Shown one piece after another: positions 17,956 to 28,314 of a stretch of DNA of 64,000 nucleotides (within the stretch, counting starts at the first letter, position 1; each line of letters opens with the position of its first letter). Below the pieces are notes generated by a model, which worked only from the letters and a program-made list of their open reading frames with translations, did no database searches and was not told the origin of the DNA. Source of the DNA: Phnomibacter ginsenosidimutans (GTDB lineage: Bacteria > Bacteroidota > Bacteroidia > Chitinophagales > Chitinophagaceae); assembly GCF_009740285.1 (NCBI RefSeq), contig NZ_CP046566.1:1418501-1482500 (forward strand), in the 5' to 3' direction. A program made the position numbers and the translations under genes.

Positions 17956-19626
17956 ATGGCCATTGATACCCAACAAGCTGTGTTGCAACGTTCCATTTTC
18001 CGGCTTTTCCGGATTATCCGGCTGGAGCGTCGCGAAATTTCGGCCATTTATTTCTACGCCATTTTGTTTGGCCTGCTGCAGCTTACGTTGCCACTGGGCA
18101 TTCAAAGCATCATCAACTTTGTGTTGGCTGGCAGCTTTAGTACGTCCATGATTATCTTGATTGGAGCGGTCGTAACAGGCGTATTATTCACCGGCATATT
18201 GCAGGTGAACCAAATGAAGCTGAATGAAAAAATTCAGCAAAACCTTTTTGCACAGTACACGTTCGAATTTGCGCACCGCATTCCCAAGGTAGACATGAAG
18301 AGCGTGGATGGCTACTACATGCCCGAACTGGTGAATCGTTTTTTTGATGTGATTTCATTGCAAAAAGGATTGAGCAAATTGTTGCTCGATTTGCCAGTGG
18401 CAATGATTCAAATTGTGTTTGGGTTAATCCTGCTTTCTTTTTACAATGCTGTTTTTATCGTATTTGGTTTGCTGCTGTTGGTAATTTTGTTTCTCATTAT
18501 TCGCTACTCCAGTGCCCGGGGCCTTGCCACCAGCATTGAAGAAAGCGATTACAAATACGGCGTTGCCAGTTGGTTGCAGGAAATAGCAAGGGTGATGAAG
18601 TCCATCAAGTTTTCCCGCAATACAGGCATCCACATTACCAAAACCGATGAACTGGTGAGTGGGTATCTCGAAGCCCGTACCAGCCACTTCAAAATATTGT
18701 TGCTGCAATACTGGTCACTCATTTTGTTTAAAGTACTCATTACACTGGCCATGCTGGTAGTGGGCGGCTTTTTGCTGATCGATCAGGAATTGAACGTAGG
18801 CCAATTTGTGGCGGCAGAAATCGTAATCATCACTGTGTTGGCCAGCATCGAAAAATTCATCATCAGCCTCGATAAAGTGTATGATGTGCTGACCTCGGTA
18901 GAAAAGCTGGGCAAAGTGATTGACAAGCCACTCGAAGTATCGGGCAACATGCCATTGGATACGACCGAAGGCATCAGCATTGAAACGAGAGATTTGTCAT
19001 TTGCCTACAACAAAGACCAGGTGATTTTGAAACATGTGGACATGCGCATACCTGCCGGCAAGCTGGTGTGTATTGCCGGACCGGAAGGTTCAGGCAAAAG
19101 CACGTTGCTCAGATTGCTGACAGGTTCGTTTAGTGAGTTCGATGGCAAAATTCTGATCAATGGTTTGCCCATTGGCAACTACAGTCTTGATTCGCTGCGC
19201 AATGCCACAGGCATTTACTTTAGCCAGCAAGAAATTTTTGAAGGCACGTTGTGGGAAAATGTATCGCTGGGCAACTGTGCGTACACGCCGCAGGAAATGA
19301 TTCGCCTCGCAGAAAAAATTGGCTTGGGCAATTTCATTGCGGAGCAACCCAAAGGTTTTGAAACCTACATAGATCCAACAGGACGCAGGCTGAGCAAAAC
19401 CACCACGCAACGCATTTTGTTTTTGCGGGCTTTGGCGGGTAAACCCAAACTGCTGCTGCTGGAAGAACCTTGGGAGGGCATGGATGACAGTTCCAAAATT
19501 TCCATGATTCGTTTCTTGCAACAAGACCTTAGAGATTGTACCATCGTAGTAGCTGCATCGGACCCTGAATTGATGCATACTGCCGACATCGTTTATAATA
19601 TTCAACCGGTAAATCCTCAATTGTAA
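17956..19626 (+). CDS. ABC transporter of type I secretion, degenerate ATPase domain
   Basis: 556-residue half-transporter with a membrane domain (about 27-330, several helices) and a nucleotide-binding domain (about 345-556). Walker A GPEGSGKST (375-383) is intact. The signature, normally LSGGQ, is LSKTTTQR (479-486). Walker B is LLLLEEP, with Glu503 at the Mg-binding Asp position, and the H-loop His is replaced (VVAASDPEL). It lacks the N-terminal C39 peptidase. With the HlyD and TolC genes that follow (gaps of 5 and 37 bases) it forms a tripartite exporter like LapBEC. The degenerate motifs suggest weak hydrolysis or a regulatory role. The cargo is unknown. Confidence 0.88.
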   Translation: MAIDTQQAVLQRSIFRLFRIIRLERREISAIYFYAILFGLLQLTLPLGIQSIINFVLAGSFSTSMIILIGAVVTGVLFTGILQVNQMKLNEKIQQNLFAQYTFEFAHRIPKVDMKSVDGYYMPELVNRFFDVISLQKGLSKLLLDLPVAMIQIVFGLILLSFYNAVFIVFGLLLLVILFLIIRYSSARGLATSIEESDYKYGVASWLQEIARVMKSIKFSRNTGIHITKTDELVSGYLEARTSHFKILLLQYWSLILFKVLITLAMLVVGGFLLIDQELNVGQFVAAEIVIITVLASIEKFIISLDKVYDVLTSVEKLGKVIDKPLEVSGNMPLDTTEGISIETRDLSFAYNKDQVILKHVDMRIPAGKLVCIAGPEGSGKSTLLRLLTGSFSEFDGKILINGLPIGNYSLDSLRNATGIYFSQQEIFEGTLWENVSLGNCAYTPQEMIRLAEKIGLGNFIAEQPKGFETYIDPTGRRLSKTTTQRILFLRALAGKPKLLLLEEPWEGMDDSSKISMIRFLQQDLRDCTIVVAASDPELMHTADIVYNIQPVNPQL

Positions 19627-19631
19627 AAGTT

Positions 19632-20987
19632 ATGCGCATTGAACACGTAACAGGCACCATTGGCGAAAGGCTTCCGGTAGATGTGAAGGCCCTGGATTTG
19701 GTGTATGAAAAAGACCGCAAACGCTACATGCAAAAATGGGTGTGGGTGTTGCTGGCCGTCATAGTGGTGTTTTTGTTTTTGCCCTGGACGCAAAATATCC
19801 GTTCTACAGGTTTTGTAACCACGGTCAATCAAGACGACAGACCACAAGAACTCAATAGCCAGATTCCCGGCAAAATCATTAAGTGGTATGTAAAAGAAGG
19901 CGACTTTGTACAAGCCGGCGACACTATTGTACAGCTGGGTGAAATCAAAGACGATTACCTCGATCCGAATTTGATTCCGAAAACGCAGGAGCAAATTGCT
20001 CAAAACGAAAACAAGGCCCGCTTTTACGAAGGCAAGGCCGCTACCTCGCAGCAGCAAATGCAGTACCTGCTGGAGCAACGGGATTTGAAAATGGCTTCGC
20101 TGGATAACAAACGCATTCAGATAGAACGCAAGATTCAGGCAAAGCAGCTGGAAGTGCAAGCGGCGAAAGTAGATGAGCAGCAAGCCAGAGAACAGCTCGA
20201 ACGTGCCAAAACCATGCTGGAAAAAGAAGCCATCAGCAAGTTCGATTTTGAAAGACGCAATGCCACTTTTCAAAAAGCGTTGGCGGCGGTTACCGATAAG
20301 CAAAATGAACTCGATAACCTGCGGCAAGATTTATTGATTAACAAACTCGACATCAGTAACGCTACACAGGAGTATGCAGAAAAAATAGCCAAGGCACAAG
20401 GTGATCAGTTTGCCAGCAGTGGTGCGGTGGCAGAAGCCAAAGAAAAAGTGGCTTCGCTCAGCATCAAAAAGCAAAACATTGAGCAGCGTTCCGGTTATTA
20501 CTTTTTGGTGGCGCCACAAAGCGGACAGGTCATCAAAGCCATGAAAGCAGGTATCAATGAGATTGTAAAAGAAGGCGAGAAGATTGTAGAGATAGTACCG
20601 CAGGATATTGATTATGCTGTTGAATTGTTTGTGAGCCCCATGGATTTGCCACTGGTTGACATAGGTCAGAAAGTCCGTTTTATGTTCGATGGTTTTCCGG
20701 CCATTGTATTTAGCGGATGGCCTGCTGCCAGCTATGGTACTTATGGCGGTAAAGTGATTGCGGTAGAAAGCAACCGCAGCATCAACGGTAAGTTTCGCAT
20801 ACTGGTAGCCGAAGACAGTACCGACCGCCACTGGCCGCCGGGCTTGCGGTTGGGCTCTGGTGCATCGGGGTTTGCTTTGCTGAAAGATGTGCCCGTTTGG
20901 TACGAGTTGTGGCGAAACATCAACGGCTTCCCGCCAGAATTTTACAAGCTGGATAAGCCCGCTGCCAAAGGCGATAAAAAAGAATAA
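19632..20987 (+). CDS. HlyD-family membrane fusion protein
   Basis: 451 residues. One transmembrane helix (about 33-51, WVWVLLAVIVVFLFLPW) is followed by the split lipoyl/barrel-sandwich half KIIKWYVKEGDFVQAGDTIV. A long coiled coil comes next (about 120-290, rich in Gln, Lys and Glu), then the returning half (YFLVAPQSGQVIKAMKAG) and a beta-barrel. It bridges the ABC protein and the outer-membrane channel across the periplasm. It begins 5 bases after the ABC stop, so the two are surely co-transcribed. Confidence 0.9.
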   Translation: MRIEHVTGTIGERLPVDVKALDLVYEKDRKRYMQKWVWVLLAVIVVFLFLPWTQNIRSTGFVTTVNQDDRPQELNSQIPGKIIKWYVKEGDFVQAGDTIVQLGEIKDDYLDPNLIPKTQEQIAQNENKARFYEGKAATSQQQMQYLLEQRDLKMASLDNKRIQIERKIQAKQLEVQAAKVDEQQAREQLERAKTMLEKEAISKFDFERRNATFQKALAAVTDKQNELDNLRQDLLINKLDISNATQEYAEKIAKAQGDQFASSGAVAEAKEKVASLSIKKQNIEQRSGYYFLVAPQSGQVIKAMKAGINEIVKEGEKIVEIVPQDIDYAVELFVSPMDLPLVDIGQKVRFMFDGFPAIVFSGWPAASYGTYGGKVIAVESNRSINGKFRILVAEDSTDRHWPPGLRLGSGASGFALLKDVPVWYELWRNINGFPPEFYKLDKPAAKGDKKE

Positions 20988-21024
20988 CGAATACAGATTG
21001 GTGAATTACGCACAAGCACACTGC

Positions 21025-22432
21025 ATGAAAAGATTTGGTTGGATATTGGCTGTATGCATCAGCATGGTTGCACCAGTGGCAGCGCAAGATTCGCTGGCCA
21101 TACTGGGGCCTGTGCAATACCTCGATTTAGTGCGGCAATATCACCCCGTGGTAAAGCAGGCCGGCCTGATGGTAAACAACGCCGAAGCGCAGCTATTGGC
21201 CAGCCGCGGCCTCTTTGATCCGGCGGTTTATTTTACCAACGATCAGAAAACCTTTGATGGTAAAAACTATTACAACTACAACCACACCACACTGAAAGTG
21301 CCCACCTGGATGGGCATTGAGCTGATGGCGGGATTGGAAAATAACGGTGGCGAATTTACGAACCGTGAAGTATCGCTGGGGCAAACGAGCTATGCGGGCA
21401 TCAGCATACCGCTGGCTAAAAACCTGCTGATGGACCGCCGCAGAGCGGGCCTGGCGCAAGCCAAATTGTTTGTGCAGCAAAGCAAGGCCGAACAATTGCT
21501 CATGGTGAACGATGTACTTTTTGAAGCCATGGAAGCTTATTGGTATTGGGTAGCGCAATATCAGGTGTACCGCATTTTGACCAACGCTTGTTACTATCAA
21601 TACCAAACGCTACGAAACATTGCGCATTACCGTGGAGCAAGGCGACAGGCCCGGCATTGATAGTACTGAAGCATTGACACAACTGCTGACGTTTCAGGCA
21701 GCACAGGCCAATGCTTACAACGAATTTTTGAAAGCCGGTTTTGAACTCAGCAATTACCTGTGGACGCAGGACATGCAACCGGCCGTGTTGCCAGCATCAG
21801 TTGTACCTGCGGTAAATACTGATGAAACCGATCCGTACAAAATGCAATTCAAACCGCTGAATGAATTGCTGGATGTGGCTGGTACGAACCATCCCAAACT
21901 GCAAACCTTTCAGTTTAAACTGGATGCATTGGAAATAGAACGGCAGTTGAAATTGCAGAGCTTGTTGCCAGCGGTAAATTTGAAGTATAACATCTTATCG
22001 AAAGGCTATCAGGTGTGGGATAGTTTTGATGCGGCCACTTTGCAAAACAATTACAAGTTTGGTTTGGAAGTGGGCATCCCATTGTTTCTGCGGCAGGGCA
22101 GGGGCGATTACCGTTCGGCAAAACTGAAAATACAAGCAACAGAAGTAGACCGCAGTGCTACGCAATTGGGCATTGCCAACAAGGTAAAACAGTACTACAA
22201 CGAAATGCTGAACCTGCTGCAACAACTGCGTTTGCAGGAGCAGGCCTTACAGGCGTATCAAAAAGTGTTTGAGGTAGAACTCATGAAATTTGAGTTGGGC
22301 GAAAGCACCCTGTTTTTACTCAACAGCCGAGAAAACAAAGTGCTGGAAAGCCGCCAGAAAGTGGCCGAATTAAAAGCGAAATACTTCAAGAGTTTGTATG
22401 CGGTAGAATGGGCCGCCGGTATCCTGCGTTAA
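21025..22432 (+). CDS. TolC-family outer membrane channel (frameshifted)
   Basis: Outer-membrane efflux channel of the same operon, about 468 residues when the frames are joined. MKRFGWILAVCISMVAPVAA at 21,025 is the signal peptide. The first frame ends with NACYYQYQTL..., the second continues with VTINTKRYETLRITVEQGDR. Removing one T at 21,588-21,589 restores a continuous helix, so I annotate a one-base insertion. Long amphipathic helices rich in Gln, Leu and Ala and paired repeats (EAQLLASRG, ELKAKYFKSLYAVEWAAG) fit TolC. It overlaps the convergent SirB1-like gene by 4 bases. Confidence 0.85.
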
Positions 22433-23355
22433 TCTTCTTCCTCCACATCGCTGCGCTGTTGGGCAGCAGCATCTGCTTGTGCAGCAATGGCTGCCAGTGC
22501 CAGCAGCTCCTTGCGTTTGTAACCTTCTGCTTCATTGTCGAAGCAATTGGCAAACTGTTCCAGCAACAGTTGAATAATCTGCCGGTTGCTGCGGGGTTTA
22601 AAATACGAAGCTGTAGATGTAACGCCGATGCGTTTGAAGTACAGCTCAATGTCTTTTAGCTGAAAGCCAATGCCACTGTTGGGGTCGATGTAGAACTTAA
22701 TGGTATCGGCAGGATGGGTGAGTTCAAAATCATTTTCAAACAATACCTGGTGCGAAAACCAGCCCAGCACAAATTGGCGGGGGATATTGATGGCCCGAAC
22801 GGGCAAATCGAGTTGCTCTGCGAGTATGAGGTATAAAATGCCATTGGTAATGGAATTGCCCTTTTTGCTTTCCACTACTTTGTGAATCATGTAATCGTTG
22901 GGCTGCGTGTACACCAGTTCGCCGCCTTTCATTTTGTAAAAATTGTAGAGAATGCTCTCCACAATTTTGATTTGTTCCAGCGGGGTAAGGTAGCTGTTCA
23001 TTTCCAGCCAGATGTTGCGGCGCATCCGTTCAATTTCCTGAATGGTTTGCACACTTTGCAACTCGGGGTATTGATATTTGGCTACCAAAAAAGCGCCATA
23101 GAGCAAATCGCTTTCGCCATTGGCCCAGTTGGTAAACTCTTGTGCCAGGTTGCTGTAATGAATGCGGTGAATGATAAGTTCAATCCGCTCCTGCAATGCA
23201 TCGTCCGGCGATTGCTCCCAATACGTTTCCAGATTCGGAATCACACTTTGCCCGTAGCTGAGCAGCTTTTCTTCTACCGATACCAATACTTCCGTATCCG
23301 TATCATCCAGCAGTTGGAGCAGCGCATTTATTTCACGTTCACGGGCAGAATACAT
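22429..23355 (-). CDS. SirB1/transglutaminase-like family protein
   Basis: 308 residues with no signal peptide. The N-terminal part (about 1-110) is helical. The central block KKGNSITNGILYLILAEQLD followed by LPVRAINIPRQFVLGW resembles the SirB1 'Transglut_core2' domain, in which the canonical catalytic Cys is often absent, and none is seen in this block. SirB1-like proteins are widespread and poorly characterised. The C-terminus is Ala-, Gln- and acid-rich. The start at 23,355 is the first ATG of the frame. Confidence 0.75.
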   Translation of the reverse strand: MYSAREREINALLQLLDDTDTEVLVSVEEKLLSYGQSVIPNLETYWEQSPDDALQERIELIIHRIHYSNLAQEFTNWANGESDLLYGAFLVAKYQYPELQSVQTIQEIERMRRNIWLEMNSYLTPLEQIKIVESILYNFYKMKGGELVYTQPNDYMIHKVVESKKGNSITNGILYLILAEQLDLPVRAINIPRQFVLGWFSHQVLFENDFELTHPADTIKFYIDPNSGIGFQLKDIELYFKRIGVTSTASYFKPRSNRQIIQLLLEQFANCFDNEAEGYKRKELLALAAIAAQADAAAQQRSDVEEED

Positions 23356-23455
23356 ACTGTCGCAGGTTGGTAAGCGTTTGGCAGTTTAAAATTGCCCGCC
23401 AGCCAGCGGCAGTCCAAATCTGTTTTTACACATGGGCTGCATTTAGCCCGAATGC

Positions 23456-25095
23456 TTATTTGGGTTGCAGCATTTCTACAATGGGTTCGCCAATGCAGCC
23501 GCTCGGCATTTGTATTTGCAGCATGGCCGCTACGGTAGCGCTGATGTCGGTCATGTGCGTGGTGCGGTTGGTGCGGCCCGGCGTTACGCCCCAGCCCATA
23601 AATACGCAAGGGATATGGGCATCGTATGGATTCCAGCTGCCGTGTGTAGTACCTGTAGCACCACCATAAAAGAAGCCGGCTTTCAACACCACTTCAATAT
23701 CGCCACTCAGCTTGGGGTTGTACACGTTGGCAAAACGTTCTTTCATTTGGGCAGGCATCACCGCTTCATCCATTTCTGTAAATGAAAAGGCGTTGAGTAC
23801 ATGCGGCAATTTTTTCAACTCGGCAATAATGAAGTTGCTGATTTCTTCAGCATCTTTTCCTGCAGAATCGATGCGGTTGTGGTTGAGGTAAATTTGGTAA
23901 TTGCTGAAATTGCGGATGGCCCCGTTAATGCCAAATTTTTCTGCCACTTTCTTGTTGATGTCAACCGTGTTGCTCGACAAAGTCTTTACATCAATTTTAT
24001 GCTTCGCCAAAAAGGCAGGCACATGAGCCACACCATGATCGGCTGTAATAAAGAAGGTATAATTGCCGGCACCTACTTCTTTATCTAAAAAGGCGAAGAA
24101 GGCAGCCAGTTCACGGTCGAGTCGCAGGTAAGTATCTTCAATTTCTACAGAGTTAGGACCGTATTGGTGGCCTACATAATCGGGGCTCGATAGGCTTACG
24201 GCCAGCAAATCAGTAATGTCATCCTTGCCCAACTGTTCTGCTTTCAATGCTGTTTTGGCAAATTCCAATGTGAGGGTATTGCCATAAGGTGTACCCCGAA
24301 CGGCGCCATAGTTTTTACCTATATGCTGACGCAGGCTGTGCGGAAAAACCGGTGCAGCTTCACCCGCATTTTTGCCTTCGTAAGGCACGTTGTCGTCGTC
24401 GCTGAGTTTGTAGGTGTCAATGGGGTACAGCGTTTTCCAATCGTTGCTGTACAAGCTTGTCTACCAGTTTCTTGTTGTTGAACTGTTGCACCCAATCAGG
24501 CAGGGTATTCATGTAGTAAGTACTGCTGACAAAAGCACCGTTGGCACCTTCGTACCAATAAGCAGTACCGGTGTGGCCTGCAGGCAAAATAGCACCGCGG
24601 TCTTTGATGGCCACGCCTACCACTTTCGATTGAAAATTGGTCGCCAAGCGCAGCTCATCGCTGATGGTGGTAACCCACAAATTCCGGGGCGACATGGGCT
24701 CCGATTTTTCTACGCCGCCTACAATTTTCACATTGTCATCTTCCACGCAATACACTTCCTTGCCTGTCTGCGGATCGAACCATTCATTGCTCACAATGCC
24801 GTTGATGGCAGGCACCGAACCGGTGTACACACTGGCGTGGCCCGCAGCTTGTTACAGTAAGTGCATAAGGAATCATGGTGTTTTCAGCAGAAAAGCCTTG
24901 CTGCAACAAACGCTTAAAACCACCATCGCCGTAGCGGTTGGCGTAGCGGTACAAAAAGTCCCAACGCATTTGGTCTACCACCATGCCTACTACCAGCTTG
25001 GGCTTTTTGGGAGCCGTTGCTTTTTTGGGCGCTTGTGCTATGCCGGCCAGTGCCAGCAGCGATACCAATGCAAAAAGGGAAAAACGTTTCGTCAT
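23456..25095 (-). CDS. PafA-like alkaline phosphatase (two frameshifts)
   Basis: Secreted phosphomonoesterase of about 546 residues, split into three frames. MTKRFSLFALVSLLALAGIA is the signal peptide. Removing one C from CCC at 24,841-24,843 restores YALTVTSCGHASVYTGS, with the Thr nucleophile, and removing one base near 24,454-24,456 joins KLVDK to LYSNDWKTLYPID. All PafA landmarks are present: Asp in VVDQM, Asn in NGIVSNEW, the Lys/Arg pair in AIKDRGAI, Asp and His in SPDYVGHQYG, Asp-His in TADHGVAH, and His in TTHGS. The Lys/Arg pair marks phosphomonoesterases of this group. A promoter box lies directly upstream. Confidence 0.88.
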
Positions 25096-25117
25096 GACCT
25101 TGCTGTTTTAAGAAGGG

Positions 25118-25146
25118 CAAATGTACAGCCCCACAACAGCCGCCAA
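25118..25146 (-). promoter_or_regulatory. Promoter of the PafA-like gene
   Basis: On the minus strand TACATTTG (25,125-25,118) matches TAnnTTTG, and TTG at 25,146-25,144 lies 18 bases upstream. The predicted start of transcription falls about 15-20 bases before the ATG at 25,095. Confidence 0.5.
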
Positions 25147-25176
25147 TTGATAAATTTTTATGAACAAACGGCGCCG

Positions 25177-26079
25177 CTATCCAAACAAATCGATGGCCGT
25201 GCGGAAGGTGTTGCAATGTGCTTCTACAATGTGTTTGATATCGGGGCTATAGCCGCCACCCATGGCAATGCAACAGGGAATGCCTTGCTGCTTGCAGGCC
25301 TGCAACACAATGGTATCCCGCTGTTGGCAGCCGGCCATGCTCAGGTTGAGCTTGCCAAATTTGTCGGTGCTTAGTACATCTACACCGCTCAGGTAAAAAA
25401 TAAAGTCGGGTTGTAGGCGGTGCAGCAATGCTTGCAAATGTTGCTGCAACAGTTGCAGGTAATCATCATCACCAATGCCATCGGGCAGGGGCACATCCAA
25501 ATCGCTTTGTTCTTTGATAAAAGGATAGTTGTGACTGCCGTGCATGCTAAATGTAAACACCCGTGGCTCTTGTGCAAAAATGCTGGCGGTGCCATTGCCT
25601 TGGTGTACATCCGGATCTACAATGAGTATTTGTTTTGCCAGTTGGTGATGCAGTAAATAATTGGCTGCAATGGCCATATCGTTGAGCAGGCAAAAGCCTT
25701 CGCCACGGTTGGCAAATGCATGGTGGGTGCCACCGGCTACATTGAGCGCCACGCCATGCTGCATGGCCAGCAACGCACAATCAATGGTGCCTTGTGCAAT
25801 CATGATTTCCCGCTGCACCAGCTGCGCCGACAGCGGAAAACCAATGCGACGGATATGCGATGGCGTAAGGGCCAGCTGCTCCAGGTCGTGCCAGTAGCCG
25901 GCATCATGCGTCAGCAAAATGATGTCTTCGGTGCAAGCTGCCGGCGAAAATATTTGTGCCGGCGAAATGCTGCCTTCGTGCAGCAGCTGCGCCGGTATGA
26001 GCTCATACTTAAGCATGGGAAACCGGTGCCCCTCGGGCAGCGGATGCGCATAAATGGGATCGTAAGCAATGTGTACCAT
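25177..26079 (-). CDS. Histone-deacetylase-like metallo-deacetylase
   Basis: 301 residues from the ATG at 26,079, with MVHIAYDPIYAHPLPEGH at the N-terminus as usual for the family. The active-site His pair is in NVAGGTHHAF (His119-His120). The zinc ligands are Asp157 and His159 in IVDPDVHQGNGT, and the Asp in YLSGVDVLSTDKFG. Bacterial members act on acetylated polyamines, lysines or small amines, and this one cannot be assigned. It starts 4 bases after the stop of the PdeM-like gene, so the two are co-transcribed. Confidence 0.9.
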   Translation of the reverse strand: MVHIAYDPIYAHPLPEGHRFPMLKYELIPAQLLHEGSISPAQIFSPAACTEDIILLTHDAGYWHDLEQLALTPSHIRRIGFPLSAQLVQREIMIAQGTIDCALLAMQHGVALNVAGGTHHAFANRGEGFCLLNDMAIAANYLLHHQLAKQILIVDPDVHQGNGTASIFAQEPRVFTFSMHGSHNYPFIKEQSDLDVPLPDGIGDDDYLQLLQQHLQALLHRLQPDFIFYLSGVDVLSTDKFGKLNLSMAGCQQRDTIVLQACKQQGIPCCIAMGGGYSPDIKHIVEAHCNTFRTAIDLFG

Positions 26080-26083
26080 GGCA

Positions 26084-26721
26084 CTACAAGGGAATAACTT
26101 GCTGGTTGGCAATGGCAAAAACAACGTCTTGCTTTTTTGGTTGAATGGGATGGGTGCCGGTAAACACACCAAAGGCGGGCAAAATGCATTGCTGAGGCGC
26201 AAAATAAAAACAAGGCACCCGCAGGCTTTGTCTTCCTGTACCCATCAGCCGAATGCCCGGATGAATGTGGCCGCAGATGATGGGTAGCTCTTGTTGTCCG
26301 TCTGCTGGTTCGTGCACAAATCGGAGTCCGTTTTCCTGCCACTCGTTGCAGCAGTCGATGTTGGTTTGGGTGTACCAGTCTTGGGGCAGCACATCGTGGT
26401 TGCCTTTTACCAGCAGTATGTGCAGCTGCGCTACATCTTGCCGCCAGCGGGCAAACCATTCATGTTCTTTGTTGGCATGGCTGTGAAAAAATCGCCCACT
26501 ACCAGCAGCCGCTGCGGCTTGAAATGTTGCAGCAGGGCAAACAACCGCATCAGGTCTTGCTTCAGTACTTCTTGCGGCACGGCAATGCCATGCTTGCGAA
26601 AATGGCCGCTTTTGCCCAGGTGCAAATCGCTGGCAATGAGGGTTTGGGTGTCTTCCCAAAACATCACTTTATCGCCATGCAGCCAAAAGCGTTGATTGTG
26701 CCAAATCTGTTGCCTTACCAT
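26084..26721 (-). CDS. pdeM: Ligase-associated metallophosphoesterase PdeM (frameshifted)
   Basis: Calcineurin-like phosphoesterase of about 212 residues. Metal-binding motifs appear in order: SDLHLGKSGHFRKHG, VVGDFF, LVKGNHDVLP and IICGHIHPGI. The first and last three lie in two frames that join if one base is added to the A6 run at 26,486-26,491, giving GDFFHSHANKEHEWFARW. PdeM belongs to the ligase-associated set with the ATP-dependent ligase, exonuclease and Lhr-like helicase; those three genes lie at 32-38 kb, so here pdeM is separated from them. It is followed at 4 bases by the HDAC-like gene. Confidence 0.85.
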
Positions 26722-26775
26722 CGGGGCGCAAAGAAACGGAATTGGAAATGAGGAATGCGAAGTGAGAACGGATTA

Positions 26776-27792
26776 TCAAATCCATTCGCTGTGTACTTTT
26801 TGCAAGGGCGAATACCAGTTGATATATTGTACCAACCGTGGAAGGTTGGCTGTATTCGGACTGCTGCTGTGCGGCAACAAATGATTCCAGATGATGCAAT
26901 CACCGGCGTTGGCCGCAATCGGCTTCTTTTCGAAAGCGGATAAATCGGCTGTTCGTGGGTGGCAATTGTTGGGCAAATTGGTCAACCAGTTTGCAATGAT
27001 GTGGTGAAAAGAAGGAACCACCGTCAACGCTCCTTGGTGAGCGGCGGTATCGGTTAAATACAAAATGCCTTGTGTGCCAAAGGGAATTGGTTGCGCCAAA
27101 CTTACATCCCAGTGCAGGCCAATGCCGCGATAACGAAAGCTGCCTGTTTCAGGAGGATTAAAGCCACATTTATCTGTGGTAACTACGAGCCCTTTTTGGC
27201 CCCATAGTTGCTCAAATGCTTTTCTGATTTTGGGCGCATTCCTGTTTTTATCGATGGCAGGATGCCGGTATAGCGGTACCATAATGCCTTGCACTGTATC
27301 GGCATTGTGGTACCACGTGTCGCTGTCGTTTTCATCCATGTTCAGATACTCCCAAATAGCCTGCCGGGCGGCGGCACAATCTGCTTGCGGAATGGCATTC
27401 CGCACAATCACGTAGCCGTATGTATGCCAAAATTGTATGTCCGCTACTGTGAGCACTTCTTGTTCGTCATCACTTGTAGCATAACTGTTGCCGTTTACCA
27501 ATTGATTGCATTGCTGAATTTTCTCGGGGTTGATGCTGCCGCCCGATTGTTGTAGCACCCATTGCTCAAAGGCTTCAAAGCTGGGGCGATGGCTGTATAA
27601 AAATTGGTAGGTAGGCAAGAGGCCCAAACCCAGCAGGTCAATCAGTGAACTGTCCAGCTCTTGCTCCTGCGCATATTGCGGATTGGTTTGCAGGCCAAGC
27701 AGGACTTTGCCCCACAATCTTTTCAAATGGTAAATGCCGGTGCTGCCGGTGTCCAAACGATCGGCTACTGCAATGGGGGAAGTTTCTTTCAT
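26776..27792 (-). CDS. Phytanoyl-CoA dioxygenase (PhyH) family protein
   Basis: 338 residues from the ATG at 27,792. This is an Fe(II)/2-oxoglutarate oxygenase fold. The HxD iron ligands are in GLHWDVS (His227, Asp229), the distal His is in NHLLPHSSSPN, and the following Arg in LPRLVQYI would bind 2-oxoglutarate. The N-terminal 130 residues are helical and unassigned. FWHTYGYVIVRNAIPQADC is the usual start of the PhyH domain. There is no signal peptide. The substrate is unknown, and such enzymes hydroxylate lipids, amino acids or secondary metabolites. Confidence 0.85.
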   Translation of the reverse strand: MKETSPIAVADRLDTGSTGIYHLKRLWGKVLLGLQTNPQYAQEQELDSSLIDLLGLGLLPTYQFLYSHRPSFEAFEQWVLQQSGGSINPEKIQQCNQLVNGNSYATSDDEQEVLTVADIQFWHTYGYVIVRNAIPQADCAAARQAIWEYLNMDENDSDTWYHNADTVQGIMVPLYRHPAIDKNRNAPKIRKAFEQLWGQKGLVVTTDKCGFNPPETGSFRYRGIGLHWDVSLAQPIPFGTQGILYLTDTAAHQGALTVVPSFHHIIANWLTNLPNNCHPRTADLSAFEKKPIAANAGDCIIWNHLLPHSSSPNTANLPRLVQYINWYSPLQKVHSEWI

Positions 27793-27964
27793 GTGGAGGG
27801 GGTGGGTACAATGCCTGCAAATAAACAATCAAAAAATCTTGTGGCGGCAGAAGTGTGTTTACTGCTGCAAGTGTGCTGCGAAGCAGGTCGTTGGTGCCAG
27901 TGTCAGTTGCCCATTGTATCGGGCATTACTGCCAGCATGCCAGCACCTATAAAAGAGAAGAAAA

Positions 27965-28189
27965 TCACAATGCTATTGGCTGGCCGTTGATGGTCACACG
28001 GTTTTCTGAAATCTCCAGCAACTGTGGTTGATTGGTTGTGGATACCTTTTCTAACAGCGGTTTGTAGAGCTGGGTTAGAAAAACCTGCGGCGAAGGATAC
28101 AAGTGATGAATTTCCGGATGATTGTCGTAGTACGCTTTGGTTAAAGGTACTCCTTGATAGGTGGTCACAACGCTGATAGTTGGGTACAT
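27965..28189 (-). CDS. Small hypothetical protein
   Basis: 74 residues (MYPTISVVTTYQGVPLTKAY...NRVTINGQPIAL). The composition is protein-like, with alternating strands, and the frame is closed by an ordinary stop. It has no signal peptide, membrane helix or recognised motif. It stands alone between the PhyH gene and the A/T-rich block. Confidence 0.45.
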   Translation of the reverse strand: MYPTISVVTTYQGVPLTKAYYDNHPEIHHLYPSPQVFLTQLYKPLLEKVSTTNQPQLLEISENRVTINGQPIAL

Positions 28190-28314
28190 TATCTGTAAAG
28201 TTTAGGTAGTGGTTTTTCGTTTTCCATCCGGACACAGTCCGGCGGGATTGTAAAGTCACAAGTGGCCCGCTGGTGCGGAACACTTGCGCCAGAGGGCTTT
28301 GTGCTTGGGTCTGT

